Origin: Ruminococcaceae bacterium FB2012
Lineage (GTDB): Bacteria > Bacillota > Clostridia > Oscillospirales > Ruminococcaceae
Length of the DNA stretch: 64,000 nt
Direction of reading: 5' to 3'
NCBI GenBank assembly: GCA_900104495.1
Contig: FMXS01000004.1
Coordinates: 124,001-188,000 of the forward strand
Part shown: one piece after another, positions 55,989 to 64,000 of the stretch
Numbering within the stretch: the first letter of the stretch is position 1
Layout: each line of letters opens with the position of its first letter
Notes under the pieces: generated by a model
The model's database searches: none
What the model saw: the letters and a program-made list of their open reading frames with translations, nothing else
What the model was told of the DNA's origin: nothing
Translations under genes and position numbers: made by a program

Positions 55989-57343
55989 ATCACCGCCCCC
56001 TTTGCATGAAGCCCGCCGTTCATCATAAAGGATGTGCATAGGATAAGCAGCAGGAATATCAGAAGCGGTTTTGCTGCTGAGATAAAGCTGCTCTTTCTTT
56101 CTATGAGCTTGTTTATCAGAGAGTTTACTATCGGCAGTTCAAATACCGCAATAAGCAGGAAATAGGGCAGGGCGTTGCCGAGAAAATACAGCAGCGGCTT
56201 TGAGTCAAGCAGCATCCCGCCCGTAAACATCAGCAGTATATGATTCAAAGATGCCTCGGGAGAACTCTGCGAGATCAGCATCCAGCCGATAAGTACCAGA
56301 GAGTGGGTCAGTATGAACCTTACTGCCTTCGGGATCTTAGCGAGCAGTTTTTCAAAATGTATCTCAAGCATTATAATAACAGCTGTCAGCACGCCCCAAA
56401 GCAGATAGTTTACAGAGATGCTGTAACTCAGACAGATGACTGTTACTGTCATAGCTGCCGCGAACATCCCGAAGCCCTTGCTTTTGATATTTGCGGTCAA
56501 AGGGTCGTAGATGTACTTCTTCCCGAAATCATAGGCGGGGATGTTCCATCTCTTGATGTATTCTCTGACTGAGAAGCTCGAATATGGGTAGTCAAAGGAG
56601 CGCTTGATCTCAAATCCCAGCATCATTCCGAATCCCCGGGCGATATGTGACAAGCCCTTCAGCTTCAGATAAAGGGCCGCTCCGAATATGAAAGCGCTTA
56701 TCCACGAGAGTATGGAGGAACTGCCTTCTGCCGTCGTGGTCTGCATATCCGAGAACAGATCGTAGAGCCTGTCCGAGACAATAACTTTTTCGCTTATACC
56801 GATAAGCATCAGCAGTATACCGTCGGCCATAAGATCAATTTTCAGCTTGGGAGCCGCAAAGGTCTTCCGCAGAGTCTCATACCTCGCAAAGGGTATCCCG
56901 CACAGTGCAGGCAGAAAGCATACATATGCCCAGACCGTGAAAAACCTTGTCTCCGGTTGGGATTCTCCGTGATAGACATCGGTGATATAAGAGATCGAGT
57001 TCAGAGACGTTACCCCGAGCCCCACCACGGCCGGAAGAATGCTGTCAAAGCCGTGAAATGCGTAAAACCAGACTATCTCGCCCATTACCGCAACTATGAA
57101 CACTGCCAGAACCGGTCCGGCGGATTTTTTCTTCTGTATTTTGTTAAAGATTATTATCCCGCAGAAATAAGTGAGCAGTACATTCAGCCCCATAGGTATC
57201 AGAGCCCAGAGCGAAGCCCAGCCGATGACTATGCTGCTCCCGAGAGACATAATTAACGGCCTGTACGGCGCCTTGACGACCGCATACAGGCCCATGAATG
57301 CGGGCAGAAAGAAGTAGAGGAATATTATGCTCGTATAACTCAA
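55985..57343 (-). CDS. MBOAT-like membrane O-acyltransferase, likely catalytically dead
   Basis: 452 residues; start TTG 57343 behind AAAAGGAGATGGGAAT, overlapping the rnmV stop. About 11 membrane helices and the AlgI/DltB order of parts: SYITDVYHGE region, FDYPYSSFSVREYIKRWNIP, YIYDPL. Two key places differ from active members: the RW-His of the WRRWH motif is RWN (Asn267), and the WHG histidine position is Tyr307 (CLSYSISVNYLLWG). Both His residues needed to move acyl groups through the membrane appear lost. It is in an operon with the equally altered DHHW gene. Alternatives: altered function or transport-only role. Confidence 0.82.
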   Translation of the reverse strand: MSYTSIIFLYFFLPAFMGLYAVVKAPYRPLIMSLGSSIVIGWASLWALIPMGLNVLLTYFCGIIIFNKIQKKKSAGPVLAVFIVAVMGEIVWFYAFHGFDSILPAVVGLGVTSLNSISYITDVYHGESQPETRFFTVWAYVCFLPALCGIPFARYETLRKTFAAPKLKIDLMADGILLMLIGISEKVIVSDRLYDLFSDMQTTTAEGSSSILSWISAFIFGAALYLKLKGLSHIARGFGMMLGFEIKRSFDYPYSSFSVREYIKRWNIPAYDFGKKYIYDPLTANIKSKGFGMFAAAMTVTVICLSYSISVNYLLWGVLTAVIIMLEIHFEKLLAKIPKAVRFILTHSLVLIGWMLISQSSPEASLNHILLMFTGGMLLDSKPLLYFLGNALPYFLLIAVFELPIVNSLINKLIERKSSFISAAKPLLIFLLLILCTSFMMNGGLHAKGAVI

Positions 57344-57942
57344 ATTCCCATCTCCTTTTCAGCCTGTGAAACGGCAGCGGAGAGCCTCTCCCTGCCTATA
57401 AACGAATTGGCTGCTTCAAGCAGAGCCTTGGGCGTCACTCTTTCCGGAAGGCCCAGCATTTTGGCCGTCAAACGGCGCAGCTCGCTGCTGCGGGGAGCCC
57501 CGGTGAGGCCCAGTTCAAAAAAATCCTGCATGGTCATTTCACCGCAGGGAGCTTTGCCGATCTCCGTCACTCCCGCCTTTTCAAACAGTTCCCTCAGCAC
57601 ATCGGCATCGATGCCCTCAACGCCCAATTTGCCTTCCTTTGAGGGCTCAGCCTTGCGGCGCTCCTTGCCGAACACGTCGGGGATGTAAATGTTCGTGATC
57701 TTCCCCTCCGGGCAGATGCCCTTGATGTGCCCGCGGATGCGGAAGCCCGCCCCGTCCGAATCGGTGAGAATGATTATCCCCGTGGTGGAGGCGTATTTTC
57801 TGATAAGCTCGGCTGTCTGTCTGTCCTTGAAGATGCCGAAGCCCTCTGTAGTAATGATGACCGCATCTAGCAGAGCGGAAAGCTTGATCTTGTCGTACTT
57901 TCCCTCAACGATTACCGCCTGCGAAAGCTTTATCTTTTCCAT
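57340..57942 (-). CDS. rnmV: Ribonuclease M5-like toprim protein
   Basis: 200 residues. TOPRIM domain (about 5-110) with VIVEGKYDKIKL (catalytic Glu), TEGFGIF and ILTDSDGAGFRIRG (DxD). The C-terminal part (about 130-200) matches the RNase M5-associated region. RNase M5 matures 5S rRNA precursors in Firmicutes. Here it is in an operon with pyrB and membrane acyltransferase genes rather than beside rRNA methylase genes. Start and stop overlap both neighbours by one to four bases. A related toprim function is possible. Confidence 0.85.
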   Translation of the reverse strand: MEKIKLSQAVIVEGKYDKIKLSALLDAVIITTEGFGIFKDRQTAELIRKYASTTGIIILTDSDGAGFRIRGHIKGICPEGKITNIYIPDVFGKERRKAEPSKEGKLGVEGIDADVLRELFEKAGVTEIGKAPCGEMTMQDFFELGLTGAPRSSELRRLTAKMLGLPERVTPKALLEAANSFIGRERLSAAVSQAEKEMGI

Positions 57943-58469
57943 CAGTATTTTTTCAGCCTGCGGATGTAGGCAAAGGTCTTTTTCTCGCCCTTGTCCCGCA
58001 GCATTTTCAGCAGTTTTTCAATAAGGTCCGAGGTCTCCGGGTGGATCATTCTTGTGGCCTTGGCTTTCATAAAATATGCCAGCGGAGCTCCGTCATCGTA
58101 GTTCTCCCCCATGTAGATCTTGCTGGCGGCGACGCGGTCGCAGAACATTTCCTTGACGTATCTCACCGGCATCTTCACGGGGCTCATTTTCCGGGTGACG
58201 GGGTCGTAATCCGTCCAGTATTCAAAATGGTGCTTGTTGCGTCCCTTATGATGCATCCACGCATAGGAAAAGCCGTAATCCTCCCGCTCGCCCTCGTTAG
58301 GAGAGCGCGTCCCCTGATAATGCAGTGCCCCCGGGATAAATTCGCTGGGACTGTATTTTGACAGATCGTGTCCCAGCCCTTGGAGAAATATCCCCGCGTG
58401 CCAGCAGTTGCGTATCACGGCATGACGGTGCTTTGTAATGGTCTTGAAATGCTCCCACGCACGGTTCAT
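57942..58469 (-). CDS. DUF5662-family protein
   Basis: 175 residues; ATG after AAGGAAACGTAA. It is His-rich with HD-like features: GLGHDLSKYSPSEF, MHHKGRNKHHFEYWTDYD and FCDRVAASKIY. The pattern resembles the DUF5662 family, probably a metal-dependent hydrolase-like helical fold, with catalytic identity unknown. No membrane helix. It starts 15 bases after pyrB and overlaps rnmV by one base (TGATG). Confidence 0.85.
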   Translation of the reverse strand: MNRAWEHFKTITKHRHAVIRNCWHAGIFLQGLGHDLSKYSPSEFIPGALHYQGTRSPNEGEREDYGFSYAWMHHKGRNKHHFEYWTDYDPVTRKMSPVKMPVRYVKEMFCDRVAASKIYMGENYDDGAPLAYFMKAKATRMIHPETSDLIEKLLKMLRDKGEKKTFAYIRRLKKY

Positions 58470-58484
58470 TTACGTTTCCTTCTT

Positions 58485-59561
58485 TCAGATAAGCGTTCTT
58501 TCGTCGCAGTATTCGCAGATCACGGTATCGCCGCTGCCCCGGAAGTATCTGGGCAGATAAAGCTCCTGATTGGTTATGCACTTTGGATTGGAGCATTTAG
58601 CCTTAGGTATGGTACGCCCGGTGACCAGCGGAGCAGGTCTGCTGTTGTGGTTGATTATTGTCAGTATCAGTGCCATGCGGATATACATTCCGTACTTCGC
58701 TTGATCGAAGTATTTCGCTCTCGGATCGTCGTCAACTTCGATAGCTATCTCGTCAACACGGGGCAGGGGATGAAGCACGATCATATCCCGCTTGGCATTA
58801 GCCATTTTCTTTCTGTCAAGGATGTAAAATCCCTTCTGCGCCATGTATTCCTCTTCTGAATTGAACCGCTCCCGCTGGATGCGTGTCATATAAAGAACAT
58901 CCAGCTCGCCGATAGCGTCGTCAAGGCTCCGGACCTCCTTGTACCCGTGGCCGCTGGCCGCAAGGATGTCCTTCATGTAGGCAGGAAGTCCCAGTTCCTT
59001 AGTGGAGATCAGCACGAACTTGTTCCCCTTGAAGCAGCTCATTGCCTTTATCAGCGAATGTACGGTGCGGCCGTTTTTCAGATCGCCGCAGAGGCCGATA
59101 GTCAGATTTTCGAGGGTGTGCTTTTCCTCGTTGAGGGTCATAAGGTCGGTAAGTGTCTGCGTCGGGTGGAGATGCCCGCCGTCCCCCGCATTGATGATCG
59201 GGCATTCAGCTGTAAGGGCTGCCGCCTTTACGGAACCCGCCGTCGGGTGACGCATCACCATTATATCGGCGTAGCCCGAAACTATTTTTGTGGTATCCTT
59301 GATGTTTTCGCCCTTGGCCACGGAGGATGTGGCGGGGTTGTCGAAGCCGATGATCGTTCCGCCGAGACGCAGCATCGCGGTCTGGAAAGACATCTGCGTT
59401 CTTGTGGAGGGTTCGTAGAACAGCGTTCCCATGATCTTGCCCTTGCAGGCCTCGGAATAGGCAGCGGGATCTTCTCTGATCTCGTGGGCCAGTTCCAGCA
59501 GCAGTTTCCACCAGGAAACAGGGTAGTCGTTAAGGTCTATCAGATGTATGTATTTATTCAT
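58485..59561 (-). CDS. pyrB: Aspartate carbamoyltransferase with fused PyrI-type zinc domain
   Basis: 358 residues from ATG 59561 (AAGGAGTGCCCCGA upstream). It condenses carbamoyl phosphate with aspartate in pyrimidine synthesis. Key motifs: STRTQMSFQTAML, HPTQTLTDLM and LPRVDEIA. After the catalytic part (about 1-310) comes a short zinc module with CSNPKC and CEYC (CX4C and CX2C), like the zinc end of the regulatory chain PyrI, but the allosteric nucleotide-binding half of PyrI is absent. It may stabilise the enzyme without nucleotide control. First gene of an operon with DUF5662, rnmV, MBOAT and DHHW. Confidence 0.93.
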   Translation of the reverse strand: MNKYIHLIDLNDYPVSWWKLLLELAHEIREDPAAYSEACKGKIMGTLFYEPSTRTQMSFQTAMLRLGGTIIGFDNPATSSVAKGENIKDTTKIVSGYADIMVMRHPTAGSVKAAALTAECPIINAGDGGHLHPTQTLTDLMTLNEEKHTLENLTIGLCGDLKNGRTVHSLIKAMSCFKGNKFVLISTKELGLPAYMKDILAASGHGYKEVRSLDDAIGELDVLYMTRIQRERFNSEEEYMAQKGFYILDRKKMANAKRDMIVLHPLPRVDEIAIEVDDDPRAKYFDQAKYGMYIRMALILTIINHNSRPAPLVTGRTIPKAKCSNPKCITNQELYLPRYFRGSGDTVICEYCDERTLI

Positions 59562-59596
59562 TCGGGGCACTCCTTCCTGCATTGATCGCCAAGTTT

Positions 59597-59625
59597 ATTT
59601 TATCACATTTCCGCCGTTAAGGCAA
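59597..59625 (-). promoter_or_regulatory. Promoter of the pyrB operon
   Basis: Minus-strand TTGCCT (59625..59620), 17 bp spacer, TAAAAT (59602..59597). Moderate match. No pyrimidine attenuator hairpin was recognised between it and the ATG. Confidence 0.55.
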
Positions 59626-59660
59626 TAGTTTCGGTAAAAAAAATCGCGCCCGGTCAACGC

Positions 59661-59689
59661 TTGACAATTCTCTGTATTTGTGATATAAA
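59661..59689 (+). promoter_or_regulatory. Promoter of the dockerin-protein gene
   Basis: TTGACA (59661-59666), 17 bp spacer, TATAAA (59684-59689). Confidence 0.8.
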
Positions 59690-59725
59690 TATAGTAAAGG
59701 ATAAATATTACACGGAGGTATGGAA

Positions 59726-60859
59726 ATGCATGGGATAAAACAGCGGCTTACCGCGGGTGCGGCGGCGCTGGCACTGGCTGTAACAGGGACGATGACCGCC
59801 CTCGGTGACGGCGTGCTGAAAGGCGATGTGAACGGCGACGGCAGTGTTAATATGAAAGATGTTGCCGCTCTGCAAAGAAAACTCAACGGCTGGGAAATTG
59901 AGATCAACGAAACCAACGCCGATCTTGACGGCAGCGGGAAGCTGAATATGAAAGACCTTGCCTCGCTGCAGAGACTTGTCAACGGCTGGAAAGACGATAC
60001 AGACGATCCCAAGCCCGTGGATGACAGTTCACAGGATGACAGCTCCGAAACGGACGATTCGGAGGAGGAAGAATCCAAGGTGGAACCTAAGATAATCGGA
60101 TATAAGTACAAAACGATTCATCACGACGAAGTAACTAAGGACGCTGTTATGAATGTCAAGATGCAGTTGGACGGTATAAAATTGGCTTGTGACTATAATA
60201 ATACATTACCAGACAGCAGTCACTATAACGGTAACGATAAATTCTTGTCAATAGTTCAGTTGCAGTATAATGATTGGGACACCTTCAGGTCAAAAGTTGT
60301 TTTCTCGACCTCAACTAAATCAGTGAAAAACGCAACAGCAACTGATCTCAAGAATGCATATCTGAACGGTGAGATAGAATTCTATTGCGACTTCCCTGGA
60401 TTGAATACATCCAAATCAGCACTCGATTGGTATGTAGACAGATTCATGTCAGCTTATTGCAAAGAACACCCGAATAGTAAACTCACAAGCACAGGATTAG
60501 AATCAGAAATCAAAAACAACTGGAAAACAAATGGATATTCGTCATGGCAAGAATATGCATTTGATACATGGTTTGCAAGTGTATCCCATAGCTGGATAAC
60601 AGATAACTTCTACGCGGGTGTATGGCATAAGCCGTACAAAAAGCTTGTAACATTCGAATATGCTACTATTCAGCGTATCGGAGTTGTCTACGATAACGAC
60701 ACCACAGCAAGCATCACACCTGTTGATACTGATTATGCAAGCGAAAAAGCATTCTTGAAGAAGCAGGGTCTCACTCTTAACGAGAGTGACCCCGAGTGGG
60801 TAAAGTACAACTCTTACGAGTTCCATAAGCCCACATCAATAGACGACTTGCCGTACTAA
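59726..60859 (+). CDS. Dockerin-bearing secreted protein with unknown C-terminal domain
   Basis: 377 residues from ATG 59726, six bases after ACGGAGGT; an ATG two codons upstream is too close to that site. Signal peptide of about 27 residues, then a type I dockerin with two Ca-binding repeats: DVNGDGSVNMKDVAALQRKL and ADLDGSGKLNMKDLASLQRL. An acidic Ser/Asp/Glu linker follows (about 95-120). The rest (about 120-377) is a Tyr/Trp/Asn-rich domain I do not recognise. The dockerin at the N-terminus is unusual, since cellulosomal enzymes mostly carry it at the C-terminus. Codon use turns AT-richer after about 60100, as if the domain was acquired. Confidence 0.85.
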   Translation: MHGIKQRLTAGAAALALAVTGTMTALGDGVLKGDVNGDGSVNMKDVAALQRKLNGWEIEINETNADLDGSGKLNMKDLASLQRLVNGWKDDTDDPKPVDDSSQDDSSETDDSEEEESKVEPKIIGYKYKTIHHDEVTKDAVMNVKMQLDGIKLACDYNNTLPDSSHYNGNDKFLSIVQLQYNDWDTFRSKVVFSTSTKSVKNATATDLKNAYLNGEIEFYCDFPGLNTSKSALDWYVDRFMSAYCKEHPNSKLTSTGLESEIKNNWKTNGYSSWQEYAFDTWFASVSHSWITDNFYAGVWHKPYKKLVTFEYATIQRIGVVYDNDTTASITPVDTDYASEKAFLKKQGLTLNESDPEWVKYNSYEFHKPTSIDDLPY

Positions 60860-60868
60860 AAATCCGAA

Positions 60869-60900
60869 ATCAGAGAGGCTGGAAACAGTCTCTCTGATTA
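60869..60900 (+). terminator. Weak terminator after the dockerin protein
   Basis: Arms ATCAGAGAG (60869-60877) and CTCTCTGAT (60890-60898) with a T/A-rich tail. Confidence 0.62.
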
Positions 60901-61005
60901 TTTATATCGGAATAGTTCAATGACAGAACAATCAACTCAGTTGAAAGATAACAGTTTGAACCTGTTGACCGATACCGCTAATTCAGAAAACCTTCCCGAA
61001 AATAC

Positions 61006-61034
61006 TTGACTTATTTGCCGAAATGTGGTATAAT
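61006..61034 (+). promoter_or_regulatory. Promoter of the amidase gene
   Basis: TTGACT (61006-61011), 17 bp spacer, TATAAT (61029-61034). Confidence 0.85.
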
Positions 61035-61089
61035 ATTTTGAATATATGCAAATATTAATAAAATGTAAACTGTATTTCGGAGGGTAAAT

Positions 61090-62055
61090 ATGTCTGATGA
61101 AGAGTTTGAAAGACTTTACGGCAGACCGCCCATAAAACCCGGCGGCCGCAAAAAAGTCAAGATATATTGGGGCAGGATAATAATTGCCCTTATCATTCTC
61201 GTACTGCTTATCTGTGGAGTTGTCCAGCTTATAAAGTCCATTGCAAGGCATTTCAGCAAGGACGATTCGCTTCCCGCGGTGGTGAATTCCGCTTCCGACA
61301 GTTCCGCCGCCGATAGCACCGCTCCCGTTGAATCTCAGCCCGAACAGGTGACTCAGCCCGTTCAGCAGCAGCAGTGGCAGTTCAAGGTCTGCATCGACCC
61401 CGGCCACGGCGGCGAGGATGACGGTGCCTGCATCACCGATGACAACGGAAACGTCCTCCGCCGTGAAAAGGACGATACCTCGCGCCTTGGCTACGCTATC
61501 CGCGACTACTTAAAGAGCAAGAACGTTCAGGTGGTAATGTCCCGCGAGACCGACGTGATGCTTGACCTTGCGGACATCTGCAAGATCGCCAACGACAATT
61601 GGTGCGATCTGTTCGTTTCTATCCACCGCGACTCCGTCAGCGGAGACGTCAGCGGTTTCGAGGCCTGCGTTCACAGCAAGATGCCCGAGCCCGACACGAT
61701 CCTTGCTCAGAACATAATGACCAATCTGAACAGCGTGGGCATTTCCAACGACCGCGGCATCGTTTACGGCTATACTAACGACCGCACACAGAACTATCAC
61801 GTCAACGCCGATACAGCCTGCCCCAGCGTACTTATGGAAATGGGCTTTATCACATCCGCTACCGATAATAAACTCTTTGACGAACATCTTACCGAATACG
61901 CCAAGGCTATAGGCGACGCAGTCATCAAGACTGCACAGGATCTCAAGATCGTGGATGCCAACGGCACCCGCCTCCTCAGCAAGCCGATGATCTCCGAAAC
62001 AAAACTCTACTTCGGCCTTGATTACTATTACTCGCCGGGAAAGATCCCGCAGTAA
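61090..62055 (+). CDS. N-acetylmuramoyl-L-alanine amidase (Amidase_3)
   Basis: 321 residues; ATG after CGGAGGGTAAAT. A short Arg/Lys-rich cytoplasmic end precedes a signal anchor (about 32-52), then a Ser/Gln linker and a C-terminal Amidase_3 zinc domain (about 100-300). Metal and catalytic residues show as VCIDPGHGGEDDG (His), RREKDD (Glu), VSIHRDSVSG (His) and VLMEMGFITSA (catalytic Glu). It cuts the bond between MurNAc and L-Ala in peptidoglycan, for wall turnover or cell separation. Monocistronic. Confidence 0.95.
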   Translation: MSDEEFERLYGRPPIKPGGRKKVKIYWGRIIIALIILVLLICGVVQLIKSIARHFSKDDSLPAVVNSASDSSAADSTAPVESQPEQVTQPVQQQQWQFKVCIDPGHGGEDDGACITDDNGNVLRREKDDTSRLGYAIRDYLKSKNVQVVMSRETDVMLDLADICKIANDNWCDLFVSIHRDSVSGDVSGFEACVHSKMPEPDTILAQNIMTNLNSVGISNDRGIVYGYTNDRTQNYHVNADTACPSVLMEMGFITSATDNKLFDEHLTEYAKAIGDAVIKTAQDLKIVDANGTRLLSKPMISETKLYFGLDYYYSPGKIPQ

Positions 62056-62065
62056 ACGGCTGATA

Positions 62066-62096
62066 AAAGCGCATCCTTCCGGGTGCGCTTTTTTTG
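62066..62096 (+). terminator. Terminator of the amidase gene
   Basis: Arms GCGCATCC (62069-62076) and GGGTGCGC (62081-62088) followed by seven T (from 62089). Confidence 0.88.
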
Positions 62097-62097
62097 T

Positions 62098-62130
62098 ACC
62101 CAAAAAAAGGTGCCTGCCCGAGCAGACACC
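62098..62130 (-). terminator. Terminator of the unknown secreted-protein gene
   Basis: Minus-strand stem GGTGTCTGC / GCAGGCACC (62130..62122 and 62117..62109), loop TCGG, then seven T. Confidence 0.88.
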
Positions 62131-62147
62131 TTTGCGGTCAATTGTTT

Positions 62148-63767
62148 TTATTCTGCATCAGCCGTAACGCCGACATCGTCGTTCTGAGTGATCTTCTGAG
62201 CAACGCTGTTTTCGGTCAGCTTTGCATAAAGCTCGTCACCGAGGACTTCCTTGATATGAGCCTTGAAGCCTTCAACGTCGCAGCTCTCCTGGAAGGTCTT
62301 GATACCATCCTGAGTGAGGGGAATGATGTTTCCGCTGGGGACCGTAACGTCGCTTGCATCGGTCTTTTCGCCCTTGACCTTCAGATCGAAGGCCTTCTTG
62401 CCGTTGTAGGTTACGCCGAGGTCGATCGCAGGTTCATCAGCCGTGCCGGTGGAATCGAGGGCAGCCGATACGGTCTTGCCGTCGGTAGTTACATCAACGA
62501 TCAAGCTTCCTGTGAGATTATCCTCCGAGAGGACAAGGTCCTTGGCAGTCATCTTAACGGAAGCAAGGCTCTCGGTGCCTTTGTTCACATCCAGAGCGGC
62601 AGAGCCGTTGACAGCATCACCGTTCATCTCAAACGCGCCGTTCAGCTTAGCGGAAGCGCCGCTGAAGTTAGCGTCCATATCAATAGCAAATACCTCTTCG
62701 GTGTTGATAGATACCATCTTAACGGAACCCATACCCATCAAGCTGAGATCAAATCCGACTTCTTCGCCCTCGTAGCTGTATACGTCCAGCGAGAACAGCT
62801 TCTGCTGAGCCTGCTGCTCGCTGATGCTGTTGGTGGTGGAAACGATAGAATCGATCAGCTGCTTGTACTGCTCCTCGGTCACGCCTGCCTTTGCAAGATC
62901 ATCCTTGAGAAGCTGGTCGTCCTTGGCCTTGTCAGCCAGAGCAGTCACCATATCCTTCAGTGTACCGAGAGTAATGTCGACAGACTTGACTTCATAGGTG
63001 TAGGAATGACCGGCGATATCGCCGCTGATGTCTTCCTTCTTCACGCCCTCTGGAACAGTGTCCTTGATGACCTTCCAGTATTCTTCAAGGTCTTTGCAAA
63101 GGGCTTCGAGATCAACATCCTTAAAGGCGTCCTTGAGGCTGTCAAGATTGGGCATCTGAGCAGCTCCGCCCAGACCTCCGAGAAGATCCATACCGCTGAC
63201 AGCTGCTGTTGTCGTTCCGAAGCCGGAAGGCAGAGCATAGCTGCTGCCGGTAGGGAGCTTGGCGGCTCCGCCGACACTCTTTAACAGACCGGCAAGATCG
63301 TCGGGATTCATACTGAGGAAGGAATCTCCAAGTTCGGGGCATTTCAGATAAACCGTGCCCGTGTCGTTGTCGGTGATGATGTATACGTTTGCGAGGGACT
63401 TGGAATCATAGGAAAGCTGAAGGTCTGCTTCGCTCTTGCCGCCCTTTATTTTGGAATCGGCCTTGAAGGAAACAGGCTTGATCTCGGTACCTGCAAGATC
63501 GGTGAACACTTCGCCGAATGTGATGTCGGCATTGAAGGTATAACCGTTATCGGATTCTCCGTTTACGGCCTTCTCAACTGTGGCAGCCGCGCCGGAAATT
63601 CTGTCGGATACTTTAGCCAGTACGGTGTTTTCGTTCTTTTCGGCCTTATCAGCATCGGTGTTGCTGTTCTTATCCTTTCTGTCGAGGACATACAGCACAC
63701 CCGAACCTGCAACAGCAGCTGCGAGCGTAACTGAAAGAACAGGGGTAAGCAGATTTGTCTTTAACAT
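62148..63767 (-). CDS. Membrane-anchored extracytoplasmic protein, unknown
   Basis: 539 residues; ATG after AAAAGGAGAGACAATC. An N-terminal signal anchor (about 7-28, without lipobox) is followed by a large beta-rich region with many short strands (TFNADITFGEVFTDLAGTEI, SYDSKSLANVYII, TVYLKCPELGDSFLSM), a helical insert around 240-290, and further strands (LGVTYNGKKAFDLKVKGEK). The overall beta pattern vaguely resembles lipid-carrying or LolA/LppX-like barrels, but no motif proves that. Its neighbours are cell-wall genes. Function unknown. Confidence 0.8.
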   Translation of the reverse strand: MLKTNLLTPVLSVTLAAAVAGSGVLYVLDRKDKNSNTDADKAEKNENTVLAKVSDRISGAAATVEKAVNGESDNGYTFNADITFGEVFTDLAGTEIKPVSFKADSKIKGGKSEADLQLSYDSKSLANVYIITDNDTGTVYLKCPELGDSFLSMNPDDLAGLLKSVGGAAKLPTGSSYALPSGFGTTTAAVSGMDLLGGLGGAAQMPNLDSLKDAFKDVDLEALCKDLEEYWKVIKDTVPEGVKKEDISGDIAGHSYTYEVKSVDITLGTLKDMVTALADKAKDDQLLKDDLAKAGVTEEQYKQLIDSIVSTTNSISEQQAQQKLFSLDVYSYEGEEVGFDLSLMGMGSVKMVSINTEEVFAIDMDANFSGASAKLNGAFEMNGDAVNGSAALDVNKGTESLASVKMTAKDLVLSEDNLTGSLIVDVTTDGKTVSAALDSTGTADEPAIDLGVTYNGKKAFDLKVKGEKTDASDVTVPSGNIIPLTQDGIKTFQESCDVEGFKAHIKEVLGDELYAKLTENSVAQKITQNDDVGVTADAE

Positions 63768-63838
63768 GATTGTCTCTCCTTTTCATACGAACGGGGGGCA
63801 TATGTTTCTTGCCCCATTGCCTATATCTATACATCATA

Positions 63839-63867
63839 ATTATACCACAGGATCAACAAAAAGTCAA
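63839..63867 (-). promoter_or_regulatory. Promoter of the unknown secreted-protein gene
   Basis: Minus-strand TTGACT (63867..63862), 17 bp spacer, TATAAT (63844..63839). Confidence 0.82.
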
Positions 63868-63897
63868 TACCTATAACATATTATCAGAAAATTTTCA

Positions 63898-64000
63898 TCA
63901 AACTGTCACATTGGCAGGATATCCGCCAGCGGCTTTAAATTCATCCAGCTTTTCATTGAGAAAAGCGATGATCTGTTCAAGGCCTTCGGGAGAGAATTCT
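63898..64000 (-). CDS. C-terminal end of an unidentified gene (cut by window edge)
   Basis: The last 34 codons of a minus-strand frame are visible, with the stop TGA at 63900..63898. The residues include FSPEGLEQIIAFLNEKL and DEFKAAGGYPANVTV, helical with a short tail. Codon use matches neighbouring real genes, and there is no stop in frame up to the edge. No family can be named from so short a piece. Confidence 0.6.
   Translation of the reverse strand, partial: EFSPEGLEQIIAFLNEKLDEFKAAGGYPANVTV

Noticed and set aside
60919..61010. 29-codon frame between the dockerin gene and the amidase promoter
   Set aside because: No ribosome binding site or promoter, and it runs into the -35 element of the amidase promoter.
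1..64000. Insertion sequences, prophage genes, CRISPR arrays, rRNA operons
   Set aside because: No transposase, integrase, phage structural gene, regular spacer array or rRNA sequence was recognised on either strand.

Overview
The window looks like a chromosomal segment of a Gram-positive, fibre-degrading gut or rumen clostridium, most likely Ruminococcus or a close relative. The reasons are two GH5 cellulases, a cohesin-like membrane protein, a dockerin protein, T-box control of leucine synthesis, sigma-A promoters of near-consensus form with 17 bp spacers, and strong GGAGG ribosome binding sites. No rRNA, prophage, insertion sequence or CRISPR array was seen. Both edges cut genes: leuA at the left and an unidentified minus-strand gene at the right.

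Layout. 1-1500: leucine T-box operon on the minus strand (S66 peptidase, then leuA). 1.6-4.9 kb: three-gene biotin-dependent carboxyl-transfer module (12S-like, 1.3S-like and 5S-like subunits). 5-9.9 kb: autoregulated PadR, DUF1700, DUF4097 and PspC envelope operon facing a MacB-like ABC exporter. 10-18.5 kb: cell-envelope genes (L,D-transpeptidase, SGNH lipoprotein, polysaccharide deacetylase, cohesin-like membrane protein) with 6-phosphofructokinase and a chemoreceptor. 18.5-20.4 kb: glmS. 20.4-29.3 kb: a long minus-strand run holding two GH5 cellulases, a zinc phospholipase C-like protein, a flavin reductase and small membrane proteins. 29.5-31.2 kb: a GGDEF-EAL protein. 31.5-36.2 kb: Lrp regulator, aminotransferase, ispE, zinc-ribbon membrane protein and radical SAM operon. 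36.3-41.9 kb: an HD protein, then a VWA, LRR and MoxR ATPase operon. 42-45.4 kb: GGGtGRT/scaffold pair, a C_GCAxxG_C_C protein, a GNAT and tRNA-Leu(UAG). 45.5-53.2 kb: recJ, rel, MBL hydrolase, hemZ and rlmD operon. 53.3-54.9 kb: an AT-richer cupin and TIR pair that looks acquired. 54.9-59.6 kb: pyrB, DUF5662, rnmV, MBOAT and DHHW operon on the minus strand. 59.7-64 kb: dockerin protein, amidase and a secreted protein of unknown function.

The best candidates for something undescribed are these. (1) A TIR protein whose C-terminal half looks macro-like, next to a cupin; this could place a TIR signal maker and an ADP-ribose-type binder in one chain. (2) A MoxR/VWA pair with a cytoplasmic BspA-type LRR protein translationally coupled between them. 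(3) An MBOAT/DHHW O-acetylation pair in which both partners appear to have lost their catalytic residues. All family names come from motif reading alone, without database searches.
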